DNA of 7,739 bases, taken from assembly GCA_023264075.1 (NCBI GenBank), contig JALQTG010000080.1:1-7739 (forward strand). The letters are read 5' to 3'. The notes beneath the pieces are model-generated. The model had not been told where the DNA came from. It ran no database searches and saw only the letters and a list, made by a program, of their open reading frames with translations. Within the stretch, counting starts at the first letter, position 1, and every line of letters begins with the position of its first letter. The position numbers and the translations under genes were made by a program. Shown here piece by piece: positions 1-5,874 of the stretch. Source of the DNA: Crocinitomicaceae bacterium. GTDB taxonomy: Bacteria > Bacteroidota > Bacteroidia > Flavobacteriales_D > Crocinitomicaceae.

Positions 1-55
1 TGAGCACAACAATTGATTTTAGAAAATCAGATTTAATATTTAGCCGCTTCAGCAT
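1..55 (-). CDS. Possible 5' end of a gene leaving the window on the left (partial)
   Basis: An ATG at 55-53 opens a minus-strand frame that stays open to the window edge, giving 18 residues that begin MLKRLNIKSDF. It lies about 55 bp beyond the rny terminator, where a new transcription unit would start. A near-consensus Bacteroidota -7 element, TATCTTCG at 76-69, lies just upstream, but I see no good -33 TTG. From memory, the basic N-terminus resembles those of Bacteroidota oligosaccharide flippases (MLKKLN-K-like starts). That is only an impression, because no membrane segment is yet visible in 18 residues. Against it, the codons include several (CTG, CGG, CTC) not favoured by the neighbours, and a competing plus-strand frame covers the same bases. 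Treat it as tentative. Confidence 0.33.
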   Translation of the reverse strand, partial: MLKRLNIKSDFLKSIVVL

Positions 56-111
56 AACCTCAATGCTACGAAGATACGTTAAACTTTTATTTTGGATTAA
101 GGACCGAAGGG

Positions 112-151
112 ATAAAACAAAAACAGCCGACTAATTCGATTGTCGACTGTT
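112..151 (-). terminator. Intrinsic terminator of the rny transcript
   Basis: Read on the minus strand, a 10-bp stem AACAGTCGAC/GTCGGCTGTT (arms 151-142 and 131-122, one G-U pair) encloses a 10-nt loop and is followed directly by TTTTTGTTTT. It starts about 35 bp after the rny stop codon. Arms plus U-tract make a classic Rho-independent terminator for the minus-strand cluster. In the plus direction the hairpin is not followed by a T-run, so it should act mainly one way. Confidence 0.9.
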
Positions 152-185
152 CTAGAAGCATTAGTTCTTTGGTATCTTTTTATTA

Positions 186-1718
186 TTATTTCGCGTAGTT
201 AACGGATCGTTTCTCGCGAATTAAGGTAACCTTAACTTGCCCTGGGTAGGTCATTTCTGTTTGAATTTTTTGCGAGATGGCAAAGGAAAGTTCATCTGCC
301 TTTTGGTCAGATACTTTTTCACTTTCTACTAAAACCCTTAGCTCTCTTCCCGCCTGTATCGCATATGCTTTGCTCACTCCTTCATATCCAAGAGCCAAGT
401 TTTCAAGGTCTTTGATACGTTTAATGTACGACTCCACAATTTCTCTTCGAGCACCTGGTCGAGCACCTGAAATGGCATCTGCGACTTGAACTAGTGGTGA
501 GATGAGGTTCGTCATTTCAATTTCGTCGTGGTGGGCACCAATCGCGTTACAAACATCTGGTTTCTCACCATGTTTCTCAGCGATTTTCATTCCCAAGATA
601 GCATGCGGCAATTCTGGTTCTTCATCGGGCACTTTACCAATATCATGCAGTAAACCAGCACGTTTTGCCAACTTCACATTTAAACCAAGTTCAGCCGCCA
701 TTATTGCACAAATGTTGGCTACCTCTCTACTGTGTTGTAATAAGTTTTGTCCGTACGAAGAGCGGTATTTCATTCTACCTACCATACGCATTAGTTCTGG
801 GCTTAAACCATGAATCCCCAGGTCAATACATGTCCTACGTCCTGTTTCTGCGATTTCATCATCCAATGACTTTTTAGTTTTCGCAACGACTTCTTCAATA
901 CGTGCTGGATGGATACGTCCATCGGAAACTAATTGGTGCATCGATAGACGGGCAATTTCACGACGAATAGGATCGAAACAAGAAAGTAAAATCGCCTCTG
1001 GAGTATCGTCTACTACAATTTCAACTCCAGTTGCTGCTTCTAAAGCACGGATGTTACGTCCTTCACGTCCAATGATTCTACCTTTTACCTCGTCCGAATC
1101 AATGTTGAAAACAGAAACAGAATTCTCAATTGATTGCTCATGAGCTACACGTTGAATCGTTTGAATAACAATTTTTTTAGCCTCACGGTTGGCATTTAAC
1201 TTTGCTTCCTCTACGATATCTTTAATGTGTGCCATTGCATCTGTTCGCGCTTCGTCTTTCAGCGCCTCCATCAATTGCTTTTTCGCATCTTCTGGATCCA
1301 TTCCGGAAATTTTGGATAATTCTGCAACGCGTTTGCTTTGCATTTTTTCCAATTCTTGTGACTTTAAATCAGCGATTTGTATTTTTTCTTCTAACTCTTT
1401 TTGTTGGTTCTGTAACGTTTTTTCTTTACGCGTAACTTCCTCCATTTTTTGGGAAAGCGATTTCTCTTTATTTCTAGCGCGGTCCTCGGCCGACTGCATT
1501 TTTCGCTCACGATCTTTCATCGCGTTTTCATGACTTTCTTTTAGCTGTAAGAACTTCTCTTTGGCTTGAAGAATTTTATCTTTCTTGATGGTTTCGCCTT
1601 CGTTCTCAGCGTCCTTTAAAACCTGGTCTCTTCTGCTTTTCAGAAGTACATTTTGAATAATGATTGCAAAAACGATTCCACCTGCTAAACCTATTCCAAT
1701 TCCTATTATTATGTCCAT
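186..1718 (-). CDS. rny: Ribonuclease Y
   Basis: RNase Y is a membrane-anchored endoribonuclease that starts the decay and processing of many mRNAs. The 510-residue protein shows the full family layout at the usual length. An N-terminal membrane segment spans about residues 3-26. A long charged, Lys/Glu-rich coiled coil covers about 28-150. A KH RNA-binding domain carries the GxxG loop (GREG, 217-220). An HD phosphohydrolase domain has metal-binding candidates H329, H358-D359 (LLHDIGK), H396-H397 and D414, followed by the family's helical C-terminus. The start is ATG at 1718 in an A-rich leader without a Shine-Dalgarno sequence; the hydrophobic anchor follows immediately, which supports it. 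It is the last gene of the cluster after zapA, 89 bp away, and ends at a strong terminator. No TAnnTTTG promoter is visible in that gap, so it probably relies on transcription from the zapA side, possibly adjusted by the hairpin at 1727-1777. Confidence 0.97.
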   Translation of the reverse strand: MDIIIGIGIGLAGGIVFAIIIQNVLLKSRRDQVLKDAENEGETIKKDKILQAKEKFLQLKESHENAMKDRERKMQSAEDRARNKEKSLSQKMEEVTRKEKTLQNQQKELEEKIQIADLKSQELEKMQSKRVAELSKISGMDPEDAKKQLMEALKDEARTDAMAHIKDIVEEAKLNANREAKKIVIQTIQRVAHEQSIENSVSVFNIDSDEVKGRIIGREGRNIRALEAATGVEIVVDDTPEAILLSCFDPIRREIARLSMHQLVSDGRIHPARIEEVVAKTKKSLDDEIAETGRRTCIDLGIHGLSPELMRMVGRMKYRSSYGQNLLQHSREVANICAIMAAELGLNVKLAKRAGLLHDIGKVPDEEPELPHAILGMKIAEKHGEKPDVCNAIGAHHDEIEMTNLISPLVQVADAISGARPGARREIVESYIKRIKDLENLALGYEGVSKAYAIQAGRELRVLVESEKVSDQKADELSFAISQKIQTEMTYPGQVKVTLIREKRSVNYAK

Positions 1719-1726
1719 TTTTGTTT

Positions 1727-1777
1727 AAATAAAAATCCCACCTGCTTAACTCACGTTAATAACGTTAAACGAGTGGG
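1727..1777 (-). terminator. Terminator-like hairpin in the zapA-rny gap, abutting the rny start
   Basis: On the minus strand, 1777-1737 folds into a long hairpin. The outer stem is CCCACT/GGTGGG (last pair U-G). After one C/A mismatch, an inner stem GTTTAAC/GTTAAGC follows, with one G-U pair. The loop of about 13 nt contains a further ACGT/ACGT repeat and could refold. The stem is followed by ATTTTTATTT, ending only about 8 nt before the rny ATG. By shape it is an intrinsic terminator. By position it is either a partial terminator that lowers rny expression relative to zapA or a 5' leader structure of rny. Confidence 0.75.
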
Positions 1778-1807
1778 AAATTGTTATTATTCTATGTATA
1801 AAATTAA

Positions 1808-2098
1808 CTATTCAGCGCTAACCAACGTCAAAAGTTGTTGGAGTTCGTCTACTACTTCTTTGTAACTGGGCTTCGCTGCTTCAGTTTTTTGAAGAGGAGC
1901 TCCTTCTTTTGTCGCCAATTGAAGAGCTGTCATAGCTAATAAGTCTTGCATATCCTTCACTGCATAATTGTCTTGAAGCATTTTAATATTGCGGTTGATT
2001 GATTCCACGGCTGTACGCACTTTTTCCTCTTCCCCCTCATTGATGGTGAGTGGATAGGTTCGGCCTGCGAGTACAACTTTAATGGATAATTTACCCAT
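1808..2098 (-). CDS. zapA: Cell division protein ZapA
   Basis: ZapA binds FtsZ in the cytoplasm and cross-links protofilaments, stabilising the Z-ring at mid-cell. The 96-residue protein has the family's usual short length. A small N-terminal alpha/beta head runs over about residues 1-40, with strands KLSIKVVLAGRTYPL and the segment EEEKVRTAVESINRNI. A long helix follows (about 42-64, with DLLAMTALQLA) that in ZapA mediates dimer and tetramer formation. A linker rich in Ala, Lys and Pro then leads to a second helix ending in LQQLLTLV. The ATG at 2098 lies 6 bp after the stop of the upstream coiled-coil gene, so the two are almost certainly cotranscribed from the promoter near 2405-2435. rny follows downstream across the hairpin. 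Confidence 0.9.
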   Translation of the reverse strand: MGKLSIKVVLAGRTYPLTINEGEEEKVRTAVESINRNIKMLQDNYAVKDMQDLLAMTALQLATKEGAPLQKTEAAKPSYKEVVDELQQLLTLVSAE

Positions 2099-2104
2099 GA
2101 TTTA

Positions 2105-2386
2105 TTATTGCTTTAAGCGACTTATACAGTCATCAATTTCCCTTACAAGAGCATCAATCATTTCATTTTGATTGGTTGAATCCGATACTCGCGGTGTTCG
2201 CTGCTCTATAGATTGTAGTTTTTGCTCAAAGTCTTTCAATTCTTCTTCGCGTTGATTCAGTTTAGAAATCAATGCGTTGACTTGGTCTTGAAGGCGGTTA
2301 TTTTCCAATTGTTTTGAACTGAGTTGTGTTTTCAAAGACACCACTCGGGACTCAATTTCGGATATTAAACGCTTTACTTCTTGCAT
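2105..2386 (-). CDS. Small coiled-coil protein encoded upstream of zapA, possible division-ring partner
   Basis: This 93-residue cytoplasmic protein of unassigned function has no signal peptide or membrane segment. Residues 5-62 show heptad spacing of hydrophobic residues rich in Glu, Lys and Gln, which predicts a coiled coil. A polar linker (TPRVSDSTNQNE, 64-75) separates this from an amphipathic C-terminal helix (IDALVREIDDCISRLK), a motif I associate with the protein next to ZapA in other Bacteroidota. A longer frame could start at a TTG at 2398, but a promoter with its -7 box at 2412-2405 would begin transcription at about that base, so ATG 2386 is the better start. It is first in the cluster, 6 bp before zapA. 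Size, coiled coil and context resemble ZapB, the ZapA partner of gammaproteobacteria, but homology is not shown. Confidence 0.82.
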   Translation of the reverse strand: MQEVKRLISEIESRVVSLKTQLSSKQLENNRLQDQVNALISKLNQREEELKDFEQKLQSIEQRTPRVSDSTNQNEMIDALVREIDDCISRLKQ

Positions 2387-2404
2387 GACTAAATTCAATC
2401 TTTA

Positions 2405-2435
2405 CAAAAGTAGCATTCGGTTTGAAATAATCCAA
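2405..2435 (-). promoter_or_regulatory. Bacteroidota-type sigma-A promoter for the coiled-coil-zapA-rny cluster
   Basis: On the minus strand, a perfect TAnnTTTG element (TACTTTTG, 2412-2405) has a TTG -33 element at 2435-2433 with a 20-bp spacer, matching the known Bacteroidota consensus. Transcription would begin near 2397-2399, about 11-13 nt before the ATG at 2386. This argues against the upstream TTG start at 2398. Confidence 0.7.
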
Positions 2436-2471
2436 TATTTTTAGATTTTTAAATTCTGTCTGATTTAAATG

Positions 2472-2503
2472 TTATATTTAATGCAATTACTCATTTATTT
2501 TTG
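2472..2503 (+). promoter_or_regulatory. Probable promoter of the antiporter gene
   Basis: A TAnnTTTG element (TATTTTTG) lies at 2496-2503 on the plus strand, about 38 bp before the ATG at 2542. The -33 region has only TTA (2472-2474, spacer 21) instead of TTG, so the match is partial. With the minus-strand promoter at 2405-2435 it makes this 155-bp gap a divergent promoter region. Confidence 0.5.
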
Positions 2504-2541
2504 GGCCGGACAGTTTTATATACGCGTGGATTACAAATTTT

Positions 2542-3744
2542 ATGACAGTTGCTTTTATTCTTACTTTGTGTAGCCTTTTACTTTTGGCATATGCTTTCGA
2601 ACTTACTGCTTCTAAGACGAAGATACCATCAGTTATTCTTCTATTAGCATTGGGGTGGGGAGTGAAGCAACTTACTGACGTTGTTCACATTGAAATTCCG
2701 GATCTTTCTCCGCTATTACCTATTTTAGGAACCATTGGGTTGATTGTAATTGTATTAGAAGGTTCACTCGATTTAGAGTTGAATCGGAAGAAGTTTTCCT
2801 TAGTTCGCAAATCCATTATTGTTGCCGTGGTCCCAATGCTTTTATTGGGTTTTGGTTTAGCGTTTGCCTTTAACTATTTTGGAGGATATGATTTTAAAGA
2901 TAGTTTGACCAGCGCCATTCCATTATGTGTGATAAGCAGTGCAATAGCTATACCCAGTGTTAAATACCTGTCTAAAAAGAATAAAGAATTTGTGATTTAT
3001 GAAAGCAGTATTTCCGATATTTTAGGTGTCCTATTCTTTAATTTTGTGGCGCTCAATGTGACGATCGACTTTTCTTCTTTTTACACGTTTCTTTTAGATT
3101 TATTTATTATTGCTATTATTTCGTTTGTGGCCACTATCGGATTGGCTTTTTTACTGAGTAGGATAGATCATCATATCAAATTTGCTCCGATTATTATCCT
3201 AGTGATCCTTATCTACTCGATCTCTAAAGTATATCATTTACCCGCATTGATTTTCATCCTTTTGTTTGGGTTGTTCATTGGAAACTTGGACGAATTAAAG
3301 CATATCCGATTTATTGAGCGCTTGAGACCAGAGCATTTGGATCGAGAGGTAGGTAAGTTTAAAGAAATTTTGATTGAAGCTACATTCTTGATTCGCGCGC
3401 TATTTTTCTTATTGTTTGGTTTCTTGATAGACACCGCAGAATTATTGGACAAAGAAACCTTCATTTGGGCAGGAGGGATTACCGTAGCAATTTTCTTTTT
3501 CCGATTTATTCAGTTGAAACTAGCCCGTTTACCGGCGAGACCGCTTTTGTTTATTGCTCCTAGAGGCTTAATTACTATCCTCCTTTTCTTAGCAATTGAA
3601 GTCGAAGACCGTATTTCAATTGTTACCAAACCTTTAATTATCCAGGTGATTTTATTGACAGGGGTAGTTCTTATGTTCGGTTTAATGTTTCACAAGAAAA
3701 AAGCTACAGAAACTGAAGAAACTGTGCAAGAAAGGGTTCAATAA
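2542..3744 (+). CDS. Cation:proton antiporter, CPA superfamily (sodium/hydrogen exchanger family)
   Basis: This inner-membrane protein probably exchanges Na+ or K+ for H+, serving pH and ion balance; the ion cannot be told from the sequence. Its 400 residues contain about 12-13 hydrophobic segments from residue 4 to 383, then a short charged tail (HKKKATETEE) with no RCK or TrkA-C domain. Family landmarks are LEGSLDLEL (72-80), YESSISDILGV (153-163), IRALFFLLFGFLID (284-297) and APRGLITILLF (339-349, conserved Arg341-Gly342). YESSISD aligns with the CPA1 motif GESLLND, keeping the acidic D159 with Ser in place of Asn. The TDP-type loop of CPA1 is replaced by SSAIAIPS (132-139). It is a single-gene unit: divergent promoter upstream, terminator 22 bp after the stop. 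The ATG follows an A/T-rich leader with no Shine-Dalgarno sequence. Confidence 0.88.
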   Translation: MTVAFILTLCSLLLLAYAFELTASKTKIPSVILLLALGWGVKQLTDVVHIEIPDLSPLLPILGTIGLIVIVLEGSLDLELNRKKFSLVRKSIIVAVVPMLLLGFGLAFAFNYFGGYDFKDSLTSAIPLCVISSAIAIPSVKYLSKKNKEFVIYESSISDILGVLFFNFVALNVTIDFSSFYTFLLDLFIIAIISFVATIGLAFLLSRIDHHIKFAPIIILVILIYSISKVYHLPALIFILLFGLFIGNLDELKHIRFIERLRPEHLDREVGKFKEILIEATFLIRALFFLLFGFLIDTAELLDKETFIWAGGITVAIFFFRFIQLKLARLPARPLLFIAPRGLITILLFLAIEVEDRISIVTKPLIIQVILLTGVVLMFGLMFHKKKATETEETVQERVQ

Positions 3745-3765
3745 ATGATTAGATAAAATAAGCCG

Positions 3766-3796
3766 AAAAGAGGCGTCCAAATGGAGCGCCTCTTTT
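3766..3796. terminator. Bidirectional intrinsic terminator between the antiporter gene and accD
   Basis: Arms AAAAGAGGCG (3766-3775) and CGCCTCTTTT (3787-3796) pair perfectly. Inside them, TCC and GGA pair around an AAAT tetraloop, with one bulged G at 3786. The A-run on one side and T-run on the other give a U-tract in both directions. It lies 22 bp after the antiporter stop and 18 bp after the accD stop, so it serves both convergent units. Confidence 0.93.
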
Positions 3797-3813
3797 AGAT
3801 TTACCATACATAT

Positions 3814-4659
3814 TTAATTCATAAAGAGTTTAATCGACTTTGATAACTCTTCTTTTAGTTTTGATCTTTCTACGATATAATCTAAGAAACCATGCTCCAA
3901 TACAAATTCAGATTTTTGGAATCCGTCTGGAAGGTCTCTACCAATTGTTTCTTTCACAACGCGCGGACCTGCAAAGGCAATCAATGCTTCAGGTTCTGCA
4001 ATGTTAATATCTCCTAGCATAGCGAAAGAAGCAGTAACTCCTCCTGTTGTTGGGTCAGTTAGAAAAGAAATGTAAGGTAGCTTTGCAGCAGATAATTGAT
4101 TCAATTTCGCACTTGTTTTCGCCATTTGCATTAGCGATAAACCTGCTTCCATCATGCGTGCACCGCCCGATTTTGAAATAATCATAAAGGGACATTTTAA
4201 TTTAATTGCTTGATCAATAGCACGAGCTATTTTCTCTCCCATCACAGATCCTAAAGAACCTCCGATAAAAGCGAAATCCATTGCCGCAATTACTAAATCT
4301 TGACCATCAATTTTACCATACGCGGTGCGTATTGCATCGATCAGACCGGTTTGTGACTGCGTAGCTTTTACTCGGTCAACGTACTTTTTGGTATCTTCAA
4401 ATTTTAATGGGTCAGCAGAAGTAAGCTTTGCATCAAACTCTTTATATTTCCCTTCGTCAAAAATCATTTGAAAATATTCTTCTGATCCAATTCTCTCATG
4501 ATAAGAACATCGTTCGCAAACATAACCGTTCTTCTCATGATCTTCTGTTGTAATAACAGTTTTACATTTGGGACATTTGTACCAAAGTCCTTCAGGTGTT
4601 TCTTTTTTATCTTTTGTGGAAGTGGTAATCCCTTCCGTTTTTCTTTTAAACCATCCCAT
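3814..4659 (-). CDS. accD: Acetyl-CoA carboxylase carboxyltransferase subunit beta
   Basis: With AccA, this subunit transfers the carboxyl group from carboxybiotin on the carrier protein to acetyl-CoA, making malonyl-CoA, the first committed step of fatty acid synthesis. The 281-residue protein has the bacterial length. A four-cysteine zinc finger lies near the N-terminus (C29, C32, C48, C51). The crotonase-fold carboxyltransferase domain follows, with GGSLGS (133-138), SGGARM (164-169), DPTTGGVTASFA (202-213) and AGPRVVKETIG (230-240). The start is ATG 4659, directly before the conserved MGWFKRK-type N-terminus. It lies 25 bp after fbaA on the same strand and is almost certainly cotranscribed with it. 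It ends at the bidirectional terminator. All key motifs are intact. Confidence 0.97.
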   Translation of the reverse strand: MGWFKRKTEGITTSTKDKKETPEGLWYKCPKCKTVITTEDHEKNGYVCERCSYHERIGSEEYFQMIFDEGKYKEFDAKLTSADPLKFEDTKKYVDRVKATQSQTGLIDAIRTAYGKIDGQDLVIAAMDFAFIGGSLGSVMGEKIARAIDQAIKLKCPFMIISKSGGARMMEAGLSLMQMAKTSAKLNQLSAAKLPYISFLTDPTTGGVTASFAMLGDINIAEPEALIAFAGPRVVKETIGRDLPDGFQKSEFVLEHGFLDYIVERSKLKEELSKSIKLFMN

Positions 4660-4667
4660 AATTCATC

Positions 4668-4683
4668 GTATTAGTGGTAATAC
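4668..4683 (-). other. Small inverted repeat in the fbaA-accD intercistronic gap
   Basis: A perfect 6-bp inverted repeat, GTATTA/TAATAC, around a 4-nt loop fills most of the 25-bp gap between the fbaA stop and the accD start. No U-tract follows, so it is not a terminator. It could mark an RNA-processing or translation-coupling element, or be chance; the stem is short and AT-rich. Confidence 0.35.
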
Positions 4684-4684
4684 A

Positions 4685-5752
4685 CTAGAGTGTGTTTACA
4701 TTGTTCAAATCTTCGAATGAACGTTTTAATCTTGCAACAAATGTTTCCTCTCCTGCACGCAAGAACTTCCGCGGATCGTAGTATTTTTTGTTCGGTTCCT
4801 CAGGTCCGTTTGGATTTCCAATTTGAGTTCTTAAATAATCAACGTTTTGTAGAACATAATCTCTCACTCCTTCATTGAACGCAAATTGCAAATCAGTATC
4901 CAAATTCATTTTTATCACACCATATCCGATAGCTTCATGAATTTCTTCTACGGTAGAGCCTGATCCTCCATGGAAAACGAAATCAACCGGATTATGGCCG
5001 GTATTGAATTTATTCTGAATATAATCTTGTGAGTTTTTTAGAATAATAGGTCTTAGAATGACATTTCCAGGCTTGTAAACGCCGTGAACATTTCCGAAAG
5101 CAGCTGCAATCGTGAACTTATCGGAAACCTTCATTAATTCTCCATAGGCGTAAGCTACTTCTTCCGGTTGAGTGTAAAGCTTTGAGCTATCGACATCACT
5201 GTTGTCGACACCATCTTCTTCACCACCGGTAATTCCCAATTCTATTTCAAGTGTCATACCTATATTGCTCATGCGTTCTAAATACCGCTTGCAAACTTCA
5301 ATATTTTCCTCCAAAGGTTCTTCTGAAAGATCAATCATATGAGAACTAAACAACGGCTTCCCAGTAAGGTTAAATTCTTCTTCACTTGCCAATAAAAGTC
5401 CGTCAATCCAAGGTAACAATTTCTTGGCGCAGTGATCGGTGTGTAAAATAACTGTTGCACCGTATAATTCCGCCATAAGCTGAACATGACGCGCCCCAGC
5501 AATAGTTCCTGCTATTGCTGCCCGCTCATTTAAATTGGAAAGAGATTTTCCAGCGTTAAAAAGACCTCCTCCGTTAGAATACTGCACAATTACAGGAGCA
5601 TTCATCGCTGCCGCAGTTTCCATTACTGCATTCACGGAATTCGAACCAACAACATTGACAGCAGGTAATGCGAAGCGTTTTTCCTTTGCTAATTTAAATA
5701 TTTCCTGTACTTCATCCCCAGTTGCTATACCCGGTTTAATTGTATGTGACAT
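4685..5752 (-). CDS. fbaA: Class II fructose-bisphosphate aldolase
   Basis: This zinc-dependent cytoplasmic enzyme reversibly splits fructose 1,6-bisphosphate into dihydroxyacetone phosphate and glyceraldehyde 3-phosphate, for glycolysis and gluconeogenesis. Its 355 residues are close to the 359 of E. coli FbaA, and active-site positions keep a constant offset of three. D106 is the catalytic acid in HTDHC; H107, H223 (GNVHGVY) and H261 (FHGGSGS) are zinc ligands. LEIELGITGGEEDGVDN (168-184) and NLDTD (283-287) are further hallmarks of the long (IIA) type. A TTG at 5776 would add eight residues, but it lies inside a TAnnTTTG promoter element, so ATG 5752 is the likely start. It heads a two-gene unit with accD, 25 bp downstream. 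Confidence 0.96.
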   Translation of the reverse strand: MSHTIKPGIATGDEVQEIFKLAKEKRFALPAVNVVGSNSVNAVMETAAAMNAPVIVQYSNGGGLFNAGKSLSNLNERAAIAGTIAGARHVQLMAELYGATVILHTDHCAKKLLPWIDGLLLASEEEFNLTGKPLFSSHMIDLSEEPLEENIEVCKRYLERMSNIGMTLEIELGITGGEEDGVDNSDVDSSKLYTQPEEVAYAYGELMKVSDKFTIAAAFGNVHGVYKPGNVILRPIILKNSQDYIQNKFNTGHNPVDFVFHGGSGSTVEEIHEAIGYGVIKMNLDTDLQFAFNEGVRDYVLQNVDYLRTQIGNPNGPEEPNKKYYDPRKFLRAGEETFVARLKRSFEDLNNVNTL

Positions 5753-5773
5753 AATTCTACTCTTTTGAGACGG

Positions 5774-5781
5774 CAAATTTA
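5774..5781 (-). promoter_or_regulatory. Probable -7 promoter element for fbaA-accD
   Basis: TAAATTTG on the minus strand (5781-5774) is a perfect TAnnTTTG element, 21 bp before the fbaA ATG. It would give a leader of roughly 15 nt. No clear TTG occurs at the expected -33 position, so the call rests on the -7 box and its placement. It overlaps the alternative TTG start at 5776 and argues against it. Confidence 0.55.
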
Positions 5782-5874
5782 ATAATTATAACTTACCTAA
5801 ATACTAAAGATCGTACAAAGTCTCGAACAATTAAGATGATTTTGGAGTGATGCGAAAAGGTATTTGTCCAGTGC

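Noticed and set aside
3..134. Plus-strand frame open from the left edge to a TAA at 132-134, about 43 residues, basic C-terminus
   Set aside because: It ends inside the stem of the rny terminator, shows no recognisable motif, and competes with a minus-strand start at 55. A real C-terminal fragment cannot be excluded, but open length alone is weak evidence.
277..1533. Several plus-strand frames of 68-114 codons across rny
   Set aside because: They lie opposite a full-length conserved gene and have shadow composition (rich in Ser, Phe, Cys and Leu). No start context or motif supports them.
1719..1807. A 6S RNA or other structured ncRNA in the zapA-rny gap, since ssrS lies beside zapA in E. coli
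   Set aside because: The gap is only 89 bp and is accounted for by a 41-nt hairpin with a U-tract; there is no room for a 6S-like long bulged helix.
3234..3464. Minus-strand 76-codon frame inside the antiporter gene
   Set aside because: It is antisense to conserved membrane segments, rich in Asn, Lys and Ser, with no known motif; best read as a shadow.
5753..5874. Terminator or small RNA in the 122-bp gap after the small SDR gene
   Set aside because: I find no stem followed by a T-run on either strand; only the fbaA -7 element is supported.
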